64,000 nucleotides of DNA from Pogostemon cablin (GCA_023678885.1 CM042962.1:20040336-20104335); one strand, 5' to 3'; positions 1-11,200 are shown, counted from the stretch's first letter. The notes: generated by a model from the sequence alone, not told the origin. A program made the numbers and translations.

Positions 1-237
1 ATGAGACCGTCTCACATGAGATCAATTTTTAATTTTTAAAATAATTATCACTTTCGCTATAAATTGTTATCACTTACGCTATAAAATGCTATCACTTTTT
101 ATTTATACTATAAATTGTTCATGGAGGAGCATTATCACTTTTTATTAATTTATTATCACTTTCCTTCATAAGAGTTATCACTTTCTGGCCGTCTCACGTA
201 AGCCCTTACGTGAGACGGTCTCACACAAGTCTTTGCC
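1..237. mobile_element. MITE, Mutator-like (right part; left edge at or before window start)
   Basis: The segment consists of repeated ATCACTTT units in AT-rich DNA. It ends in a terminal sequence reading, on the minus strand, GGCAAAGACTTGTGTGAGAC. The same end is found on other copies in this window at 25300, 26799 and 27048. A sister copy at 716-2241 has a 9-bp target duplication, which places the family with Mutator-like MITEs. A perfect 13-bp palindrome (190-217) lies just inside the end. It has no coding capacity. The left end is not resolved, because the window opens inside or at the edge of the element. Confidence 0.6.
190..217. repeat. Subterminal perfect palindrome of the MITE
   Basis: Arm CGTCTCACGTAAG at 190-202 pairs with its exact reverse complement at 205-217 across a 2-nt loop. 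Degenerate versions of this GAGAC/GTCTC palindrome lie just inside the ends of the related copies, so it is a family feature. Confidence 0.85.
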
Positions 238-706
238 TTTAATCACACCCTCCGTTCCACATAACTCTTCACACTTTCCTCATTTGTTTGTCCCACAATA
301 CCCTTTACACTCTAAAAAAGGAAAAATTATTATCAAACAACCTCAAAAGTTACTTTAATTTCAAATTTGCCACTCATTTTTTACACACATACCTTTGCTT
401 TATACTTTTTGACTAGAACTCCTGCGCCTCCGGGACACGGAGGGATACCCCGGAGGGATACTCCGAGTCCTTATATGAACACAACCCTCCCCCTCCAATT
501 TTATTTAAATCTATGTATTGCTAGGGGTTTAAATTGCAAAAGATCATGGAAATTGCAAAGGCGCACGGAATGTTCTCCGTGCGCTCGGGTGCACAGGAGC
601 CTCACTCATACTTTTTTATTACCTAAAAATACTACAATACACTCTAAAGTCAATAAAGTTGGTCAAAAAATGCAACTTTTCTTAAACAACGTGAAATAAT
701 AACCAT
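238..706. other. Unassigned spacer between two MITEs
   Basis: No recognised gene. A 110-codon open frame (367-699, plus) matches no family I know and has the biased composition of chance ORFs. The segment opens with CCTCCGTTCC, which resembles a Stowaway end, but I could not find a partner end. A 9-bp perfect inverted repeat lies at 561-584 (GCGCACGGA, 6-nt loop, TCCGTGCGC). Confidence 0.4.
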
Positions 707-715
707 TATTTTTTA

Positions 716-2241
716 GGGGAGTCTTGCACGAGACCGTCTCATGGATCCTATTCCGTGAGATGGATTATCCACTAATCCATCCATTAATTTATTGAAAGCG
801 CATCATTTTAATTACTTCCTCCGTCCCATTGAAACGTATGCGTTTTTCCATTTTGGTTCGTCCCAATATAAAGTGTGCATTTCCCTTTCTGGTAAAGAGG
901 ACCCACACACATTAATTACTTCTCTCTCTATGGGCCCACATTGATATTAATACACCTACCCACTGTACATTAATATATTATTTATTTCACCTCACTACAC
1001 ATTAAAATATTATGCTACTTAATCAACTTGCAAAAAGCAAACGCCCACGTTTCATAGAGACGTAGGGAGTATAAAGAAAAGCACGTGAATATAGAATGCC
1101 GTTGAACGCTGGAAGGGCACGAAACAATTGTGATTTCCCCTTTATATATATAAAATTAAAAAATATTTTATTAATAATTAATATTATTGTGTATTATATT
1201 TTATAAAATTAATATTATCACTTTTATCGTGGTCAGATATCACTTTTCATTATAAATGTTATCACTTTTTATTTATTTTATAATTTATTTATAAAAAATT
1301 AAGTAGACAATTATCACTTTTTATTGTTCAAATATTAATTTTTATTAAAATGTTATTACTTTTTATTTATCTAAAAAGTTATTAATAAAATAATTCAATT
1401 AATTATCACTTTTAATTGGTCAGATATCACTTTTTTTTATTTAAAATGTTATCATTTATTTTATTATTCTCATTAATTATCATGAAATGGTTTAATTGGT
1501 CGATTATCGCTTTTCATTAATCAAACATCATTTTTTTTTATTAATGTTACAATTTTTTATACATTCTATTATTAATACAATAATTCAATGTGATGGTTAT
1601 CATTTTTTTTCTAATTAAATATCACTTTTATTGGTCATATAAATTATTCATAAAAAAATTAATTGAACGTTATCACTTTCCTTTATCAGATATCACTTTT
1701 TTTTTATTAATATCACTTTTTATTCATCAAACAAATCATAAGGGAAATAGTTATTTTGGACGAGTATCACCTTTTTATTTAAATGTTATCACATTTTATT
1801 TTATTCATTCTAAAATTTATTAATAAAATAATTCATTGAATAAATATCACTTTTCCTTATTTAAACACTATCAATTTTTATTTAAAAAAAGTATCAACTT
1901 TATTATCAATTACAAATTATTTAAGAAATAATTCAATAGCATAATTTTCACTTTTTTTTATCGGGTATCATTTTTTGATAAAATAATATTACTTTTTATA
2001 AATTTATGATAATTATATGGAAAAATAAAAAAAATTAAATGAATAGTTAAATATAAATCATCACATTTTAAAAAATTAAATAATAACAATAAAAATGAGA
2101 TGTTAAAAGAATAAATAGAGGAATACATTATACATGGCTGGATTATTGACGCTAACCGTCGCAACCCGCGTGCTTTTATAGGATATTTTAAGATTCTCAT
2201 GAATCAAAGATCCGTGAAATGGTCTCGGGCAAGTTTTTGCC
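716..2241. mobile_element. MITE, Mutator-like, with 9-bp TSD (holds a nested Stowaway)
   Basis: It is flanked by the perfect 9-bp direct repeat TATTTTTTA (707-715 and 2242-2250). Its ends are imperfect inverted repeats: the left begins GGGGAGTCTTGCACGAGACC and the right, on the minus strand, begins GGCAAAAACTTGCCCGAGAC. The interior from about 1200 to 1990 is a loose array of ATCACTTTT units. It has no coding capacity. The 9-bp TSD and G-rich ends fit Mutator-like MITEs. The copy is longer than the ~240-bp copies at 26799 and 27048, partly because of the nested Stowaway. Confidence 0.75.
815..1069. mobile_element. Stowaway-type MITE (Tc1/mariner)
   Basis: TA dinucleotides at 813-814 and 1070-1071 flank inverted termini. 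The left reads CTTCCTCCGTCCCATTGAAA and the right, on the minus strand, CTCCCTACGTCTCTATGAAA. CTCCCTCCGTCCC-like ends with a TA duplication are the standard signature of plant Stowaway elements. The 255-bp length is typical, and there is no coding capacity. It lies inside the older Mutator-like MITE. Confidence 0.85.
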
Positions 2242-2250
2242 TATTTTTTA

Positions 2251-2731
2251 TAATTAAATTAAATAATTCCTATTATATAAAGTACCAACATTAATTAAGG
2301 AGTTTTTTTTCTTATAGCTGGTAATTTCTTTCATCAATGTAAATAATTTGCAACAAATTATAACATTTGACTTTTGATAATGTAACGTATAATTAAATCA
2401 TGCAAAAATCTAATATATAGGGCAAAAGGTCATGTAGGCCCTCGATCTTATTTCAACGGATCAAATTAGCCCTTGACCTTTTTTTTTATCTAAACCATTT
2501 TCGTTTCTAATATGGATCAAATGAGCCCTTAATTTTCTTAAAATAAAACACAGAGACACTCACGTTAGAAATCTAAGGAACGACGTTAAAGACATTTGGA
2601 TCAAAGTGTTTCATCTTCATCTTCCTTAAGACTGCCTCCATGTCCAAGTAAGTATCTTCTGATTCAACACACTCTGTTTAGTCAACATACTCTAGTTCCC
2701 GACCATATAGTACCCGCTAGGACGAGGGTCA
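2251..2731. other. Unassigned segment left of the gypsy insertion
   Basis: AT-rich, no gene recognised. From 2420 it reads GGGCAAAAGGTCATGTAGG, followed by phrases of the type 'atcaaattagcccttgac', which resemble the start of a plant transposon or LTR. I found no partner end. With the later insertions removed, this stretch is continuous with 11898-12062, 17780-18333 and then the Mutator transposase, so it may be that element's 5' flank; this is inference. Confidence 0.35.
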
Positions 2732-2736
2732 TAACT

Positions 2737-4009
2737 TGTAGTACCCCGAGCCCAATTTTTTTTAAAATCGAAGTACTACTAATGAATCGAAAATATCATC
2801 ACAGACTTACTTTATAGTTTGATACAATATTTTTAAAGGAGGAAAATATGATTTATAACTTTTGAAAATGATTTTATAATAGCCTAATAATATAATGCTA
2901 ATAATAAAATTTAATGTATACGTACATACATATATTAAAAAATACATAAAGAAACCATTATTTGAAAATTCATAGTCTTTTCATTTTTTAAAAAAATATA
3001 TGTAAAATTATAGTGGGAACCATGGAGAATGTCATGTCTTGTCACAGTCCAGATGTCCCAATCATTGACCTGAAAATTTGTTGTTTGAAAATGTGAGATT
3101 AAAATCCAGTGGTAATTTTGGCAGAATGTTAATTAGTATATATATAATGATATGATTACTCTTTTTCATGACAACCCGAGAGTTAGTCACTACCATATTT
3201 CATAGCCCATCGACTACTACTATTATCACGACTCGTCAATCGCAACCATAAAATTCATGACCCATACGACCACTATCATAAGAGAAGAAATAAGCATACT
3301 TCATATGCAATCCAACAATAACATCCAACCATTTTCAAATATTTTACCCACCTTTGGTTCACTTAAAATACCGCTTTACAACTTGATTGGAAGAGTGATT
3401 CGACGTCCTATTCACCAGCACTTCACCTAGTACAAATGATTTATTTAAAAACTTTCGCTCATATATTTGTATATATATAAGTAGGAAAGAAAAAAATTAT
3501 GATTTTATGATCAGATCAGAGGCTCGGCCTTTCTTTTATATCATAAAATGATGATAATAATAATATTAGTAGTAGTATAATAGTAATAATAATTATAATA
3601 AAAATTTGTATTATCATTTTATGATTAGGTCAGAGGCTTGACCTTCCTTTTAAATCATAAAATGATAACAATATAGTATGATAAAAACAGTACAAGGGTA
3701 ATAATAATATTAGTATAAATTTGTATTATCATTTTATGATTAGGTCAGAGGCTTGACCTTCCTTAATTTTAAATAAAAAATAATATCTATATACGTATAA
3801 TACTAATACATTATGATGTAATAATAATATTAATAATAGTAGTGACTCATGAAAAATAATGAAGACAGTTGGCGATGGAAAAACTCACAAAATATGTATA
3901 CATATATATTTTTTTACTGCCAAAAGGGGATGATTGCTTTAAAGCCAATTACAAGGCTATTTATAGAAGAAATTTCACCTAGTTTACATTCTACTGCATG
4001 TGGAAATCC
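2737..4009 (-). repeat. 3' LTR of the gypsy element, truncated
   Basis: It matches the 5' LTR (10172 onward) from TGTAGTACCCCGAG up to the word GGAAAT at 4009, then jumps directly into integrase sequence. The outer ~400 bp (the U3 start, matching 11490-11892) and the polypurine tract are missing, so a deletion joins LTR to pol. It carries hairpin units that also occur in the 5' LTR. Confidence 0.85.
3490..3770. repeat. Tandem hairpin units in the 3' LTR
   Basis: Three units about 110-120 bp apart begin near 3494, 3612 and 3725. The middle unit has perfect 15-bp arms, TATCATTTTATGATT at 3612-3626 and its reverse complement at 3653-3667. They enclose a second inverted repeat, AGGTCA-gaggct-TGACCT. 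The third unit has lost its right arm. The 5' LTR has matching units. Confidence 0.8.
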
Positions 4010-4011
4010 TT

Positions 4012-4830
4012 CCTCCGTATATCGGCGTAAGATTTTTGTCGGTCTTGTGCTGCTTTGATTCTTTTTCGCACTGTATTGATCACTTCTACCAATTTCTCTA
4101 CCAATTCAGGACCTAAAATTTTTCGAACTCCAACTTCGTCCCATATAATTGGTGTTCGACATCTTTTTCCGTATAGTGCTTCAAAAGATGCTATTCAAAA
4201 AGTAGCCTGGTAGCTGTTGTTGTAAGCAAATTCTACTAATGAAAGGTGAGTTTCCCAGTCTTCTTCGAAGTCTAAGGCACAAGCTCGGAGCATATATTCT
4301 AACGTTTGGATTGACCTTTCAGATTGACCATTTGTTTGTGGGTGATAGGCAATACTGAACTTGAGTTCCGTCCCCATTGCCTTCTGCAAACTTCTCTAAA
4401 ATTTTGAAGTAAAATGCGTATCTCGATCGGATACTATTGATACTGGTATTCCATGTAATCTCACAATTTCTTCAATGTACAACTGAGCAAGATGATCCAT
4501 AGTGAATGTCATCCGCACTGGGATAAAGTGACTTGTTTTAGTAAGTCGATTGACAATTACCTAGATAGTATCATGATTTTTCTGGATTTTAGCAATCCAG
4601 TTACAAAATCCATTGTAATATGTTCCCATTTCCATTCAGGGATCTCGAGTGGTTGGAGCAATCCAGATGGTTGTTGGTGCTCAACTTTAACTTGCTGACA
4701 TGTTAGGCCTTGTCACACAAACTATGCAATACTCCTTTTCATCCCTCTCCACCAAAATATTTTCTTCAAGTCTTTGTACATCTTGGTTTCTCCTGGATGT
4801 ACAGTGTATGGTGTGTTGTGAGCTTCAGTG
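4012..4830 (-). pseudogene. Ty3/gypsy integrase (C-terminus deleted)
   Basis: It inserted the cDNA into chromosomal DNA. Reading the minus strand from about 4770, the core opens with WKWEHITMDFVTGL (first catalytic Asp). VSDRDTHFTSKF follows near 4430 (second Asp), then YHPQTNGQSERSIQTLE near 4350 with the catalytic Glu. The 4195-4389 frame adds the tract ending FAYNNSYQATF, and the reading continues with DRQKSYADIRRKD near 4035. Family members then continue into a GPF/chromodomain tail. Here the frame runs straight into LTR sequence and stops after FHMQ. In-frame stops occur, for example after HFTSKF. The N-terminal HHCC finger is not clear. Confidence 0.85.
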
Positions 4831-5280
4831 AGGATCTGTTTCTGTAATTCTTCATTATTGGGTACGCACACTCTTCCTTCGTACACTAAAATTTCATCAG
4901 TGATTATAGAAAATCCTCGATCACCTTCTACCTCAACTTTCCTTTTTATTTTATTCAGGAAAGCATCATCCTTTTGTGCTTCCTTTATACGATCTTTCAG
5001 GATAGGTTGTACTGTTAAAGCTGCTACTATAACCGAGGTACAGTAAGGCCTAACGAATTACAAATTTAATTTTGAGAATTCTTGAGCCAATGATCTTTGC
5101 TTCGTAGGTATCATAGTTAATTTTTCCTCATGCTTCTGATTGAGAGCATCTGCCACACCATTTTCCTTCCCTGGGTGATAAAGTATTTCACAATCATAAT
5201 TCTTTACTAATTCGAGCCACCTTCTCTGTCACATATTTAGTTCTTTTTGGGTGAAGAAGTATTTCAAACTTTTTTGATCT

Positions 5281-5560
5281 GTGTAGATTTGACATTTTCC
5301 CCCGCAGAGGTAGTGACACTATATCTTTAACGCATGCACAACTGCAGCTAATTCAAGGTCATGAGTTGGATAATTTACTTCATGCTGTTTTAATAGTCTT
5401 GAGGCATATGACAAAACCTTCCTATGTTGCATTAGCACACATCCTAAGCCTGATTTTGAAGCATCTGTGTAAATTACAAACCCTTCAGTTCCATCTGGAA
5501 TGGTAAAAATTGATGCTGATAACAATCTTCGTTTCAGCTCTTGGAAATTATCTTCACACT
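5281..5560 (-). pseudogene. Ty3/gypsy RNase H
   Basis: The 68-codon frame at 5319-5525 contains FVIYTDASKSGLGCVLMQ (the first catalytic Asp is in TDAS), SYASRLLKQHEVNYPTHDLE (the Glu is in the DLE tract) and AAVVHALKI. These are the ordered motifs of gypsy RNase H, which removes the RNA strand during cDNA synthesis. Downstream the minus strand continues with the connection domain toward integrase, in broken frames. Confidence 0.85.
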
Positions 5561-6290
5561 TCTTGGACCAAATGAACTTCTCATTTTTCTTTGTAAGTTG
5601 AGTTAGTGGTTGTGCAACTAGAGAAATCTTGAATGAATCTCCGGTAGTAACCCGCTAATCCTAGAAACTCCGTACTTCATTTATATTCGAGGGAGCCTTT
5701 CAGTTTAACACTGCTTCCATCATTGCTGGGTCGACCTCGATCCATTTAGAAGAGATTATGTGGCCCAGAAAGATAACTCGATCAATCCAAAATTCAAGAT
5801 TTTTCTCTCCTCATTGTTTCCATCACGATTTTGAGATATTCCTCATGTTGTTTCTTATTTTCTGAGTAGACAAGAATATCATCAATAAACACAATGACAA
5901 AACAGTCAAGGTACTGATGAAAGACTCGATTCATCATATCCATAAAAACTACTGGCGCATTGGTTACTCCAAATGGCATTACGGTGAATTCATAATGGCC
6001 ATATCGAGTCCTGAATGCTATTTTGGGGATGTCACTTTCCTTAACTTTTAATTGATGGTATCCGGACCTTAGGTCAATTTTTGAGAAAACGGATGCATTT
6101 CTCAATTGATCAATAAGGTCTTCAATACGTGGCAAGGGGTATTTATTCTTTATAATTTGGCAATTCAGATCCCGATAATCAATGCACATCCTTAATGATC
6201 CATCAATTTTCTTTACAAACAGTACATGAGCCCCCCAAGGAGATACACTTGGCCTGATAAATTTTTTTATCAATAAGCTCTTGTAACTGT
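5560..6290 (-). pseudogene. Ty3/gypsy reverse transcriptase
   Basis: It copied element RNA into cDNA. The longest intact piece is 159 codons (5794-6273). It shows, in order, IRPSVSPWGAHVLFVKK, DGSLRMCIDYRDLN, YPLPRIEDLIDQL, SKIDLRSGYHQLK, FRTRYGHYEFTVMPFGVTNA and the catalytic box VFIDDILVYS. The usual PFGLTNAPATFM reads PFGVTNAPVVFM, but the two catalytic aspartates of FIDD are kept. Fingers, palm and part of the thumb are therefore present. The frame breaks at both ends, and the thumb continues in other frames toward RNase H. Confidence 0.9.
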
Positions 6291-6413
6291 TCCTTCAATT
6301 CTTGCAATTCCTTTGGTGACATTCTATATGGGGCCTTTGAAACTGGTGCAGCGCCTGGAATAACATCGATGGTGAATTCTATCTAGCGATCGAGAGGTAT
6401 CCCAGATAGTTCT

Positions 6414-6932
6414 TCAGGGAATAAGGGGTGGGTTGTCATCTTCTTTCTTCTTTGTGATGTTCACCAAATATACTTGGTATTCTCCCTTCTGTAGCATCTT
6501 CATGGCTTTCATTGAGGTTATGATTCTCACTTTTGGACGTTCTCTGGTATCATAAAATATGATTTCTTGGCCTTCTCTCATTTGTAACTTTATATTTCGC
6601 TCTGAACAAAATATATTGGCCTTATACTTACCCAACCAATCTATTCCCAAAATGATATCAAAATTTTTCATTTCAAGGATATAGAGGTCAACATCAATTA
6701 TGTGCTCATTCACTTCTAATTTAACACCTTTCAACATATTGTTTACTCTTATATTTTCCCCTGAAGCAACACCCACATCCATTGTTACTTCCACGTTTCC
6801 TTTGATCCTTAGTTATCTTATAAATCTTTCAGATATAAAGGAGTGGGATGCACCAGTATTGAATAAAAGGCATGCTGGCATGTTAGATATCGGTAACATA
6901 CCTTTCATTATTTTGTGTCCCTCCAGATTTTC
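6414..6932 (-). pseudogene. Ty3/gypsy aspartic protease (active-site Asp changed)
   Basis: It matured the Gag-Pol polyprotein. The active-site loop reads CLLFNTGASHSFIS near 6860-6895, where family members have DTGASHSFIS, so the catalytic aspartate is replaced by Asn. Downstream, in the 126-codon frame 6414-6794, come VNEHIIDVDLYILEM and FDIILGIDWLGKY, the standard flap and ILGxDWL motifs. The loop and the flap half lie in two frames. Both the substitution and the frameshift make the enzyme dead. Confidence 0.85.
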
Positions 6933-8889
6933 TTCTTCAACGACTGCATTCAGTTGTGCCTTTCCCTTCAAATTTTGAGTATGATCACTTCCTTTTTGTA
7001 GTCTTGGTATCATATCATTCCTCTTCGACGGTTGCCATACTTGTATAGGTATCGACACTTGACTGGTTCCTCCAATTAGCCCACCATTGTTGATCCTTGT
7101 GCATTCATGAGCTCTATGTTCTCTTTGGTTACATCTATAACATACATCCTTCCACGACAAGCATTCTCCCTGATGCATACATTTACAAATAGGACATGGT
7201 GGTATTTTAGTCGGATTGGGCCTTGTGGTTATTACCAATTAGTTTCTTTTTGTAGGAATTAATTTAATTAATTAATTAAATTAATTATATTTAATTGGTT
7301 GGTAAGGGTTAATTGCTAAATTAATCACTAATTAAATGAGTGTAGTGGGTGAGTGTAATTTGGCTCATCTACTGGAGAGGTTATGTGAGGCGTAATGGGA
7401 ATTAATACGAAATTATTGTCCCACGTGGGAGGAAAATCCTAAAAAATTGGATCAAGTTAGAAGACGAATCCTTTTGTATGGAAAAATTTATTGAACTTGA
7501 AGTAGGTTCGTTGAATCTAGACGCAATAACCCTCCATAATTGCTGATTAGAGAAAATCACGCAATCAGCAATCAAATCGTCATAATTGCTGATTAGAGGA
7601 ATTTACAACATCAGTAATTAATATGTCGTAAATCACGCAAACGCCATTATGGCTGAGTGGTATGGTGCACCTATAAATAGGGTCATCACTATACATTCAA
7701 ACACACCACGATCAATGAGCACTTACATCTCAAAGCATTTGCATCATAGTTACGACCCAATTCTCCATCATCTTTAGTTTGCCAGAGTTTTTGTGATACC
7801 GGTGCTGCTTTGCCAGAAACGAAGAACTATTTTACCTTTGGGGGCATTGCGCCAAGAACCAGAACACTACCGGGGGGTTTACGTCTTGCCGGAAGAGATC
7901 CAATCTTGACTCGGTTCAAGATCCAGATTCAGTTCCCGCTCCAGTTCCATTTGAAGATCCAGATCTAAAGATAAGATTTGAAGACCTTTCTCTTTTCTTC
8001 ATTTCTTGTATTTTATTTATTACTTTTCAGTATTCATATTGTAAAGGGATTGTGTGGTGCACCCCCACATTCCCCAACACTTTTTATAGAGGAATCTGGC
8101 CTATTCCTTTTGTAGGCTTGCCACTTCCTCTTGATCGATATTTCTTGAGGTTTTTGATTGTATTCAAATCCTTGACAAATAGAGATAGTCCATGCTCTTT
8201 CAAACACTTCTCGAAAAACTGTCAACTTCAATCCAGAAATGATTTCTCCAATTTCCGAGCGTGGTGCCCTTTCAAACCTTCTAGCTTTCTTCTCATCCGT
8301 GTCCATGAGCTGTGGAGAATAATTTGATAGGTTATTGAATTTGCATTCGTACTCAGTTACGGAAGCAGTTCCTTGATGTAGGTTGATGAATTCAATTTTC
8401 TTTTGATCACAAAGAGCTTCTGTAAAGTATCGGTTCATCATAATCCTTTGAAATCGTTCCAAGTTAAAACTTGCCTCGCCTCCTCACTCATATTGCGCTT
8501 GTGTGAGTCCCAAAATTAGCCAGCATCTTTAGCTAGTTGGAAAACGGCGCAAGAAACCTTTTGTGCTTCGGTTAGCTCCATGTGTTTGAAGATTCAGTCC
8601 ATCTCTGCGATCCATTCTTCGGTGGCTAACGGTCCTTCCTTTCCTTGAAATTGAGGTGGTTGCAATGACGGAATTGTTCCACGATATCGTTCATTCTTGG
8701 TCTTGTTTCGTTCGTTTGTGGTGGTGGTGGTGCTTGTTGAATATACTTTTGAAGAGTGGTGAAAAATTCTCGAGCCATATCGGCTCCCGAATCAGTGTTG
8801 GTGCGTTCCTGTTGATCATGTCTCATGGAATCCTCATATGATTCCCTGTTCTTTTCAGTCCTTCTTTGGTTTCTAGTTGATGGCGCCAT
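6813..8889 (-). pseudogene. Ty3/gypsy gag with two zinc knuckles, split by a solo LTR
   Basis: Gag forms the RNA-packaging particle. The likely start is the Met at 8889 (MAPSTRNQRRTEKNRE). Downstream frames contain GPLATEEWIAEMD and QKVSCAVFQLAKDAG, which match the Retrotrans_gag domain, then a frame at 8034-8462. A solo LTR (7251-8079) interrupts at about codon 300. The rest (6813-7238) holds two knuckles: CPICKCMHQGEC, and CYRCNQREHRAHEC, a clean CX2CX4HX4C. Several stops and frameshifts separate the parts. The 87-codon first frame includes a proline-rich tract. Confidence 0.8.
7251..8079 (+). mobile_element. Solo LTR (829 bp) inserted in gypsy gag
   Basis: It begins TGTAGGAATT and ends CCCCAACA, flanked by perfect 5-bp duplications CTTTT (7246-7250, 8080-8084). 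A TATA box (CTATAAATAG, 7671-7680) and T-rich 3' part suggest plus orientation. No internal region or coding capacity remains, so it is most likely the product of recombination between two LTRs. It postdates the gypsy element. A short repeated phrase, ATAATTGCTGATTAGAG, occurs near 7538 and 7581. Superfamily not determined. Confidence 0.85.
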
Positions 8890-9492
8890 TTATCAAAAAC
8901 TGAAAAGGATCAAGAAGTTGTGTCTTTCATTGGTGCTATATTTATAAACAAGTCTTTATCGTATTTCTACTTATTGCGGATACGAGGTGAGACAAAACAT
9001 CTAAGGAATAAACTTGTTAAAAAGACTTGAAAACATCCATTTATTATAAGTCATAGTCACACCACATTGATTTCACATTATTAACTTACGATTCTTTCAT
9101 CGTACCATACTTTCATTACACATTTTTATAAGAAAATTATAAATAGGCATCAATAGTCTGGTTTCTCATGGTTCTCAATTAGTCTTAAAAGAAGAAATCA
9201 TGAGTACTGGGTCTCGCTTCATCCTCAAACCCTGGAATGCGAGTACCAGGCCCTGCTTCATCCTCATATCTCGAAAAAAGAGAGATATTATCATTCATAT
9301 AGATGTTTCCTTTATATTGTGTTGTCCATGCTGGCAGTCATTTCTAAATTTCCTGGGTCATTGTAGGGGTTGAATGGTAGCATCATGTTATAGACTAGTT
9401 CCCAGTCTCTGACTCTATGTTTTCAGTCCAAAACACCAGCAATGCTGTGGGATCTGAAATTATTCCTCCATTTACCAGTTCCTCCTGGTACG

Positions 9493-9810
9493 TTATGAAT
9501 TTTTCTCTAACTTCGATCGATTTCTACCTTTGTTCAATAGCTTGGTCCTGTACTCGTTCTCCCACCTCTTATACTCCATAGCCTTTTGTTCCCACTGATT
9601 TGCTTTAGCATCTCTCTTTCGTGCTTCCGCTTCCCACTTTGTTGCCAATTTTTCTACCTTTTTCTTCCCTTCTGCTGCTTTAATTAGTGCCCTTGCAAAT
9701 TTCATATAGTCAATCCTCGATTTTCCAGCTGAATCTGTTGTGCTGAGATTATCAAATAATGTCTGTGCAATCGCCCTATATCTGGTGGATACAGTTTCCC
9801 TCAGGCGCAA
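9493..9810 (-). CDS. Small ORF in the gypsy 5' leader, sense strand
   Basis: This 105-codon frame lies between the 5' LTR and gag, in the sense direction. The product is highly charged and probably alpha-helical, with runs such as EGKKKVEKLATKWEAEARKR and ANQWEQKAMEYKRWENEYR that look coiled-coil. I do not recognise the family. An extra ORF before gag is known in Ogre/Tat elements, but this element has chromovirus-like pol. It may be chance, or a remnant of a longer leader protein; the reading continues weakly upstream with stops. Confidence 0.35.
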   Translation of the reverse strand: MRLRETVSTRYRAIAQTLFDNLSTTDSAGKSRIDYMKFARALIKAAEGKKKVEKLATKWEAEARKRDAKANQWEQKAMEYKRWENEYRTKLLNKGRNRSKLEKNS

Positions 9811-10156
9811 CGCAGCGTCGAAGTCTTCTTCCTTAAATCCTTGGTTCCATGCAACGATCCTAAATTCTAGGATTCAGTCAACATAGTGTCTTAAAGTTTT
9901 CATCCCGTATTGGGCACAAGTCTTGTATAGTTCAACAACCAAGTTTCCGTGGGGTTCCATTCCTAAAGGGACAAAATTTCATTTATTATTTTAGAAACAC
10001 TTTATAATTTTTTTTCTTTTCTTCCAAAAAAGTTTTCTGAGCACTGCCTGCTGACATGGAATGGTTCTCCGTGGATCTTTTAAAGTGTTCTAGTTGTTAA
10101 TTAAATATATTGTATAAAAATACTCGTATGTACTTTCAAGGATGTTATAAACCATA

Positions 10157-10168
10157 GCTCTGATACCA
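10157..10168 (-). promoter_or_regulatory. Primer binding site, initiator tRNA-Met type
   Basis: On the minus strand it reads TGGTATCAGAGC, three bases inside the 5' LTR (10172). This is the standard complement to the 3' end of plant initiator tRNA-Met and fixes the orientation. Confidence 0.95.
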
Positions 10169-10934
10169 CTCTGTAGCACCCCGAGTCCAATTTTTTTTGA
10201 AATCGAAGTATTACTAATGAATCGAAAATATCATTACAGACTTACTTAATAGTTTGATACAATAATTTTAAAGGAGGAAAATACGATTTATAACTTTTAA
10301 AAATAATTTTATAATAGCCTAATAATATAATGCTAATAATAAAATTTAATGTATACGTACATACATATATTAAAAATTACATTAAGAAATCATTATTTGA
10401 AAATTCATAGTCTTTGTATTTTTTTAAAAATATATATGTAGAATTATAGTGGAAACCATGGAGAATGTCATGTCTTGTCGCAGTCCAGATGTCCCAATCA
10501 TTGACTTGAAAATTTGTTGTTTGAAAATATGAGATTAAAATCCCAGTGGGTAATTTTGGCAGAATGTTAATCAGTAAATACATAATAATATTATTACTCT
10601 TTTAATGACAACCCGAGAGTTAGTCACTATCATGTTTCATAGCCCGTCGACTATTACCATTGTCACGACTCGTCAATCGCAACTATAAAATTCATGACCC
10701 AAACGGCCACTACCATAAGAGAAGAAATAAGTTTACTTCATAAAACCAACAATAACATCCAACCATTTTTAAATATTTTACCCACCTTTGGTTCACTTAA
10801 AATACCGTGTTACAACTTGAGTGGAAGTGTGATCCAACGTCCTGTTCACCAGCACTTCACCTAGCACAAATGATTTATTTAAAAACTTTCACCCATATAT
10901 TTGTATATATATAAGCAGGAAAGAAAAAAATTAT

Positions 10935-11200
10935 CATTTTATGATAAGATCAGAGGCTCAGCGCATATAATGATGATAATAATAATATTAGTAATAGTAT
11001 AATAGTAATAGTAATTATAATAAACATTTGTATTATCATTTTATGATTAGGTCAGAGGCTTGACCTTCCTTTTAAATCATAAAATGATAACAATATAGTA
11101 TGATAAAAACAGTACAAGGATAATAATAATATTAGTTTAAATTTGTATTATCATTTTATGATTAGGTCAGAGGCTTGACCTTTAAATCATAAAATGATAT
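10935..11200. repeat. Tandem hairpin units in the 5' LTR
   Basis: Perfect 15-bp arms at 11034-11048 / 11075-11089 and again at 11149-11163 / 11185-11199. Each encloses AGGTCA-gaggct-TGACCT. A degraded unit lies near 10930. TTGACC in each loop is a W-box core. Confidence 0.8.

Noticed and set aside
367..699. 110-codon ORF as a gene
   Set aside because: No family, no flanking gene structure, composition like chance; overlaps short inverted repeats.
247..700. Second Stowaway MITE starting CCTCCGTTCC
   Set aside because: No matching inverted end or TA duplication was found.
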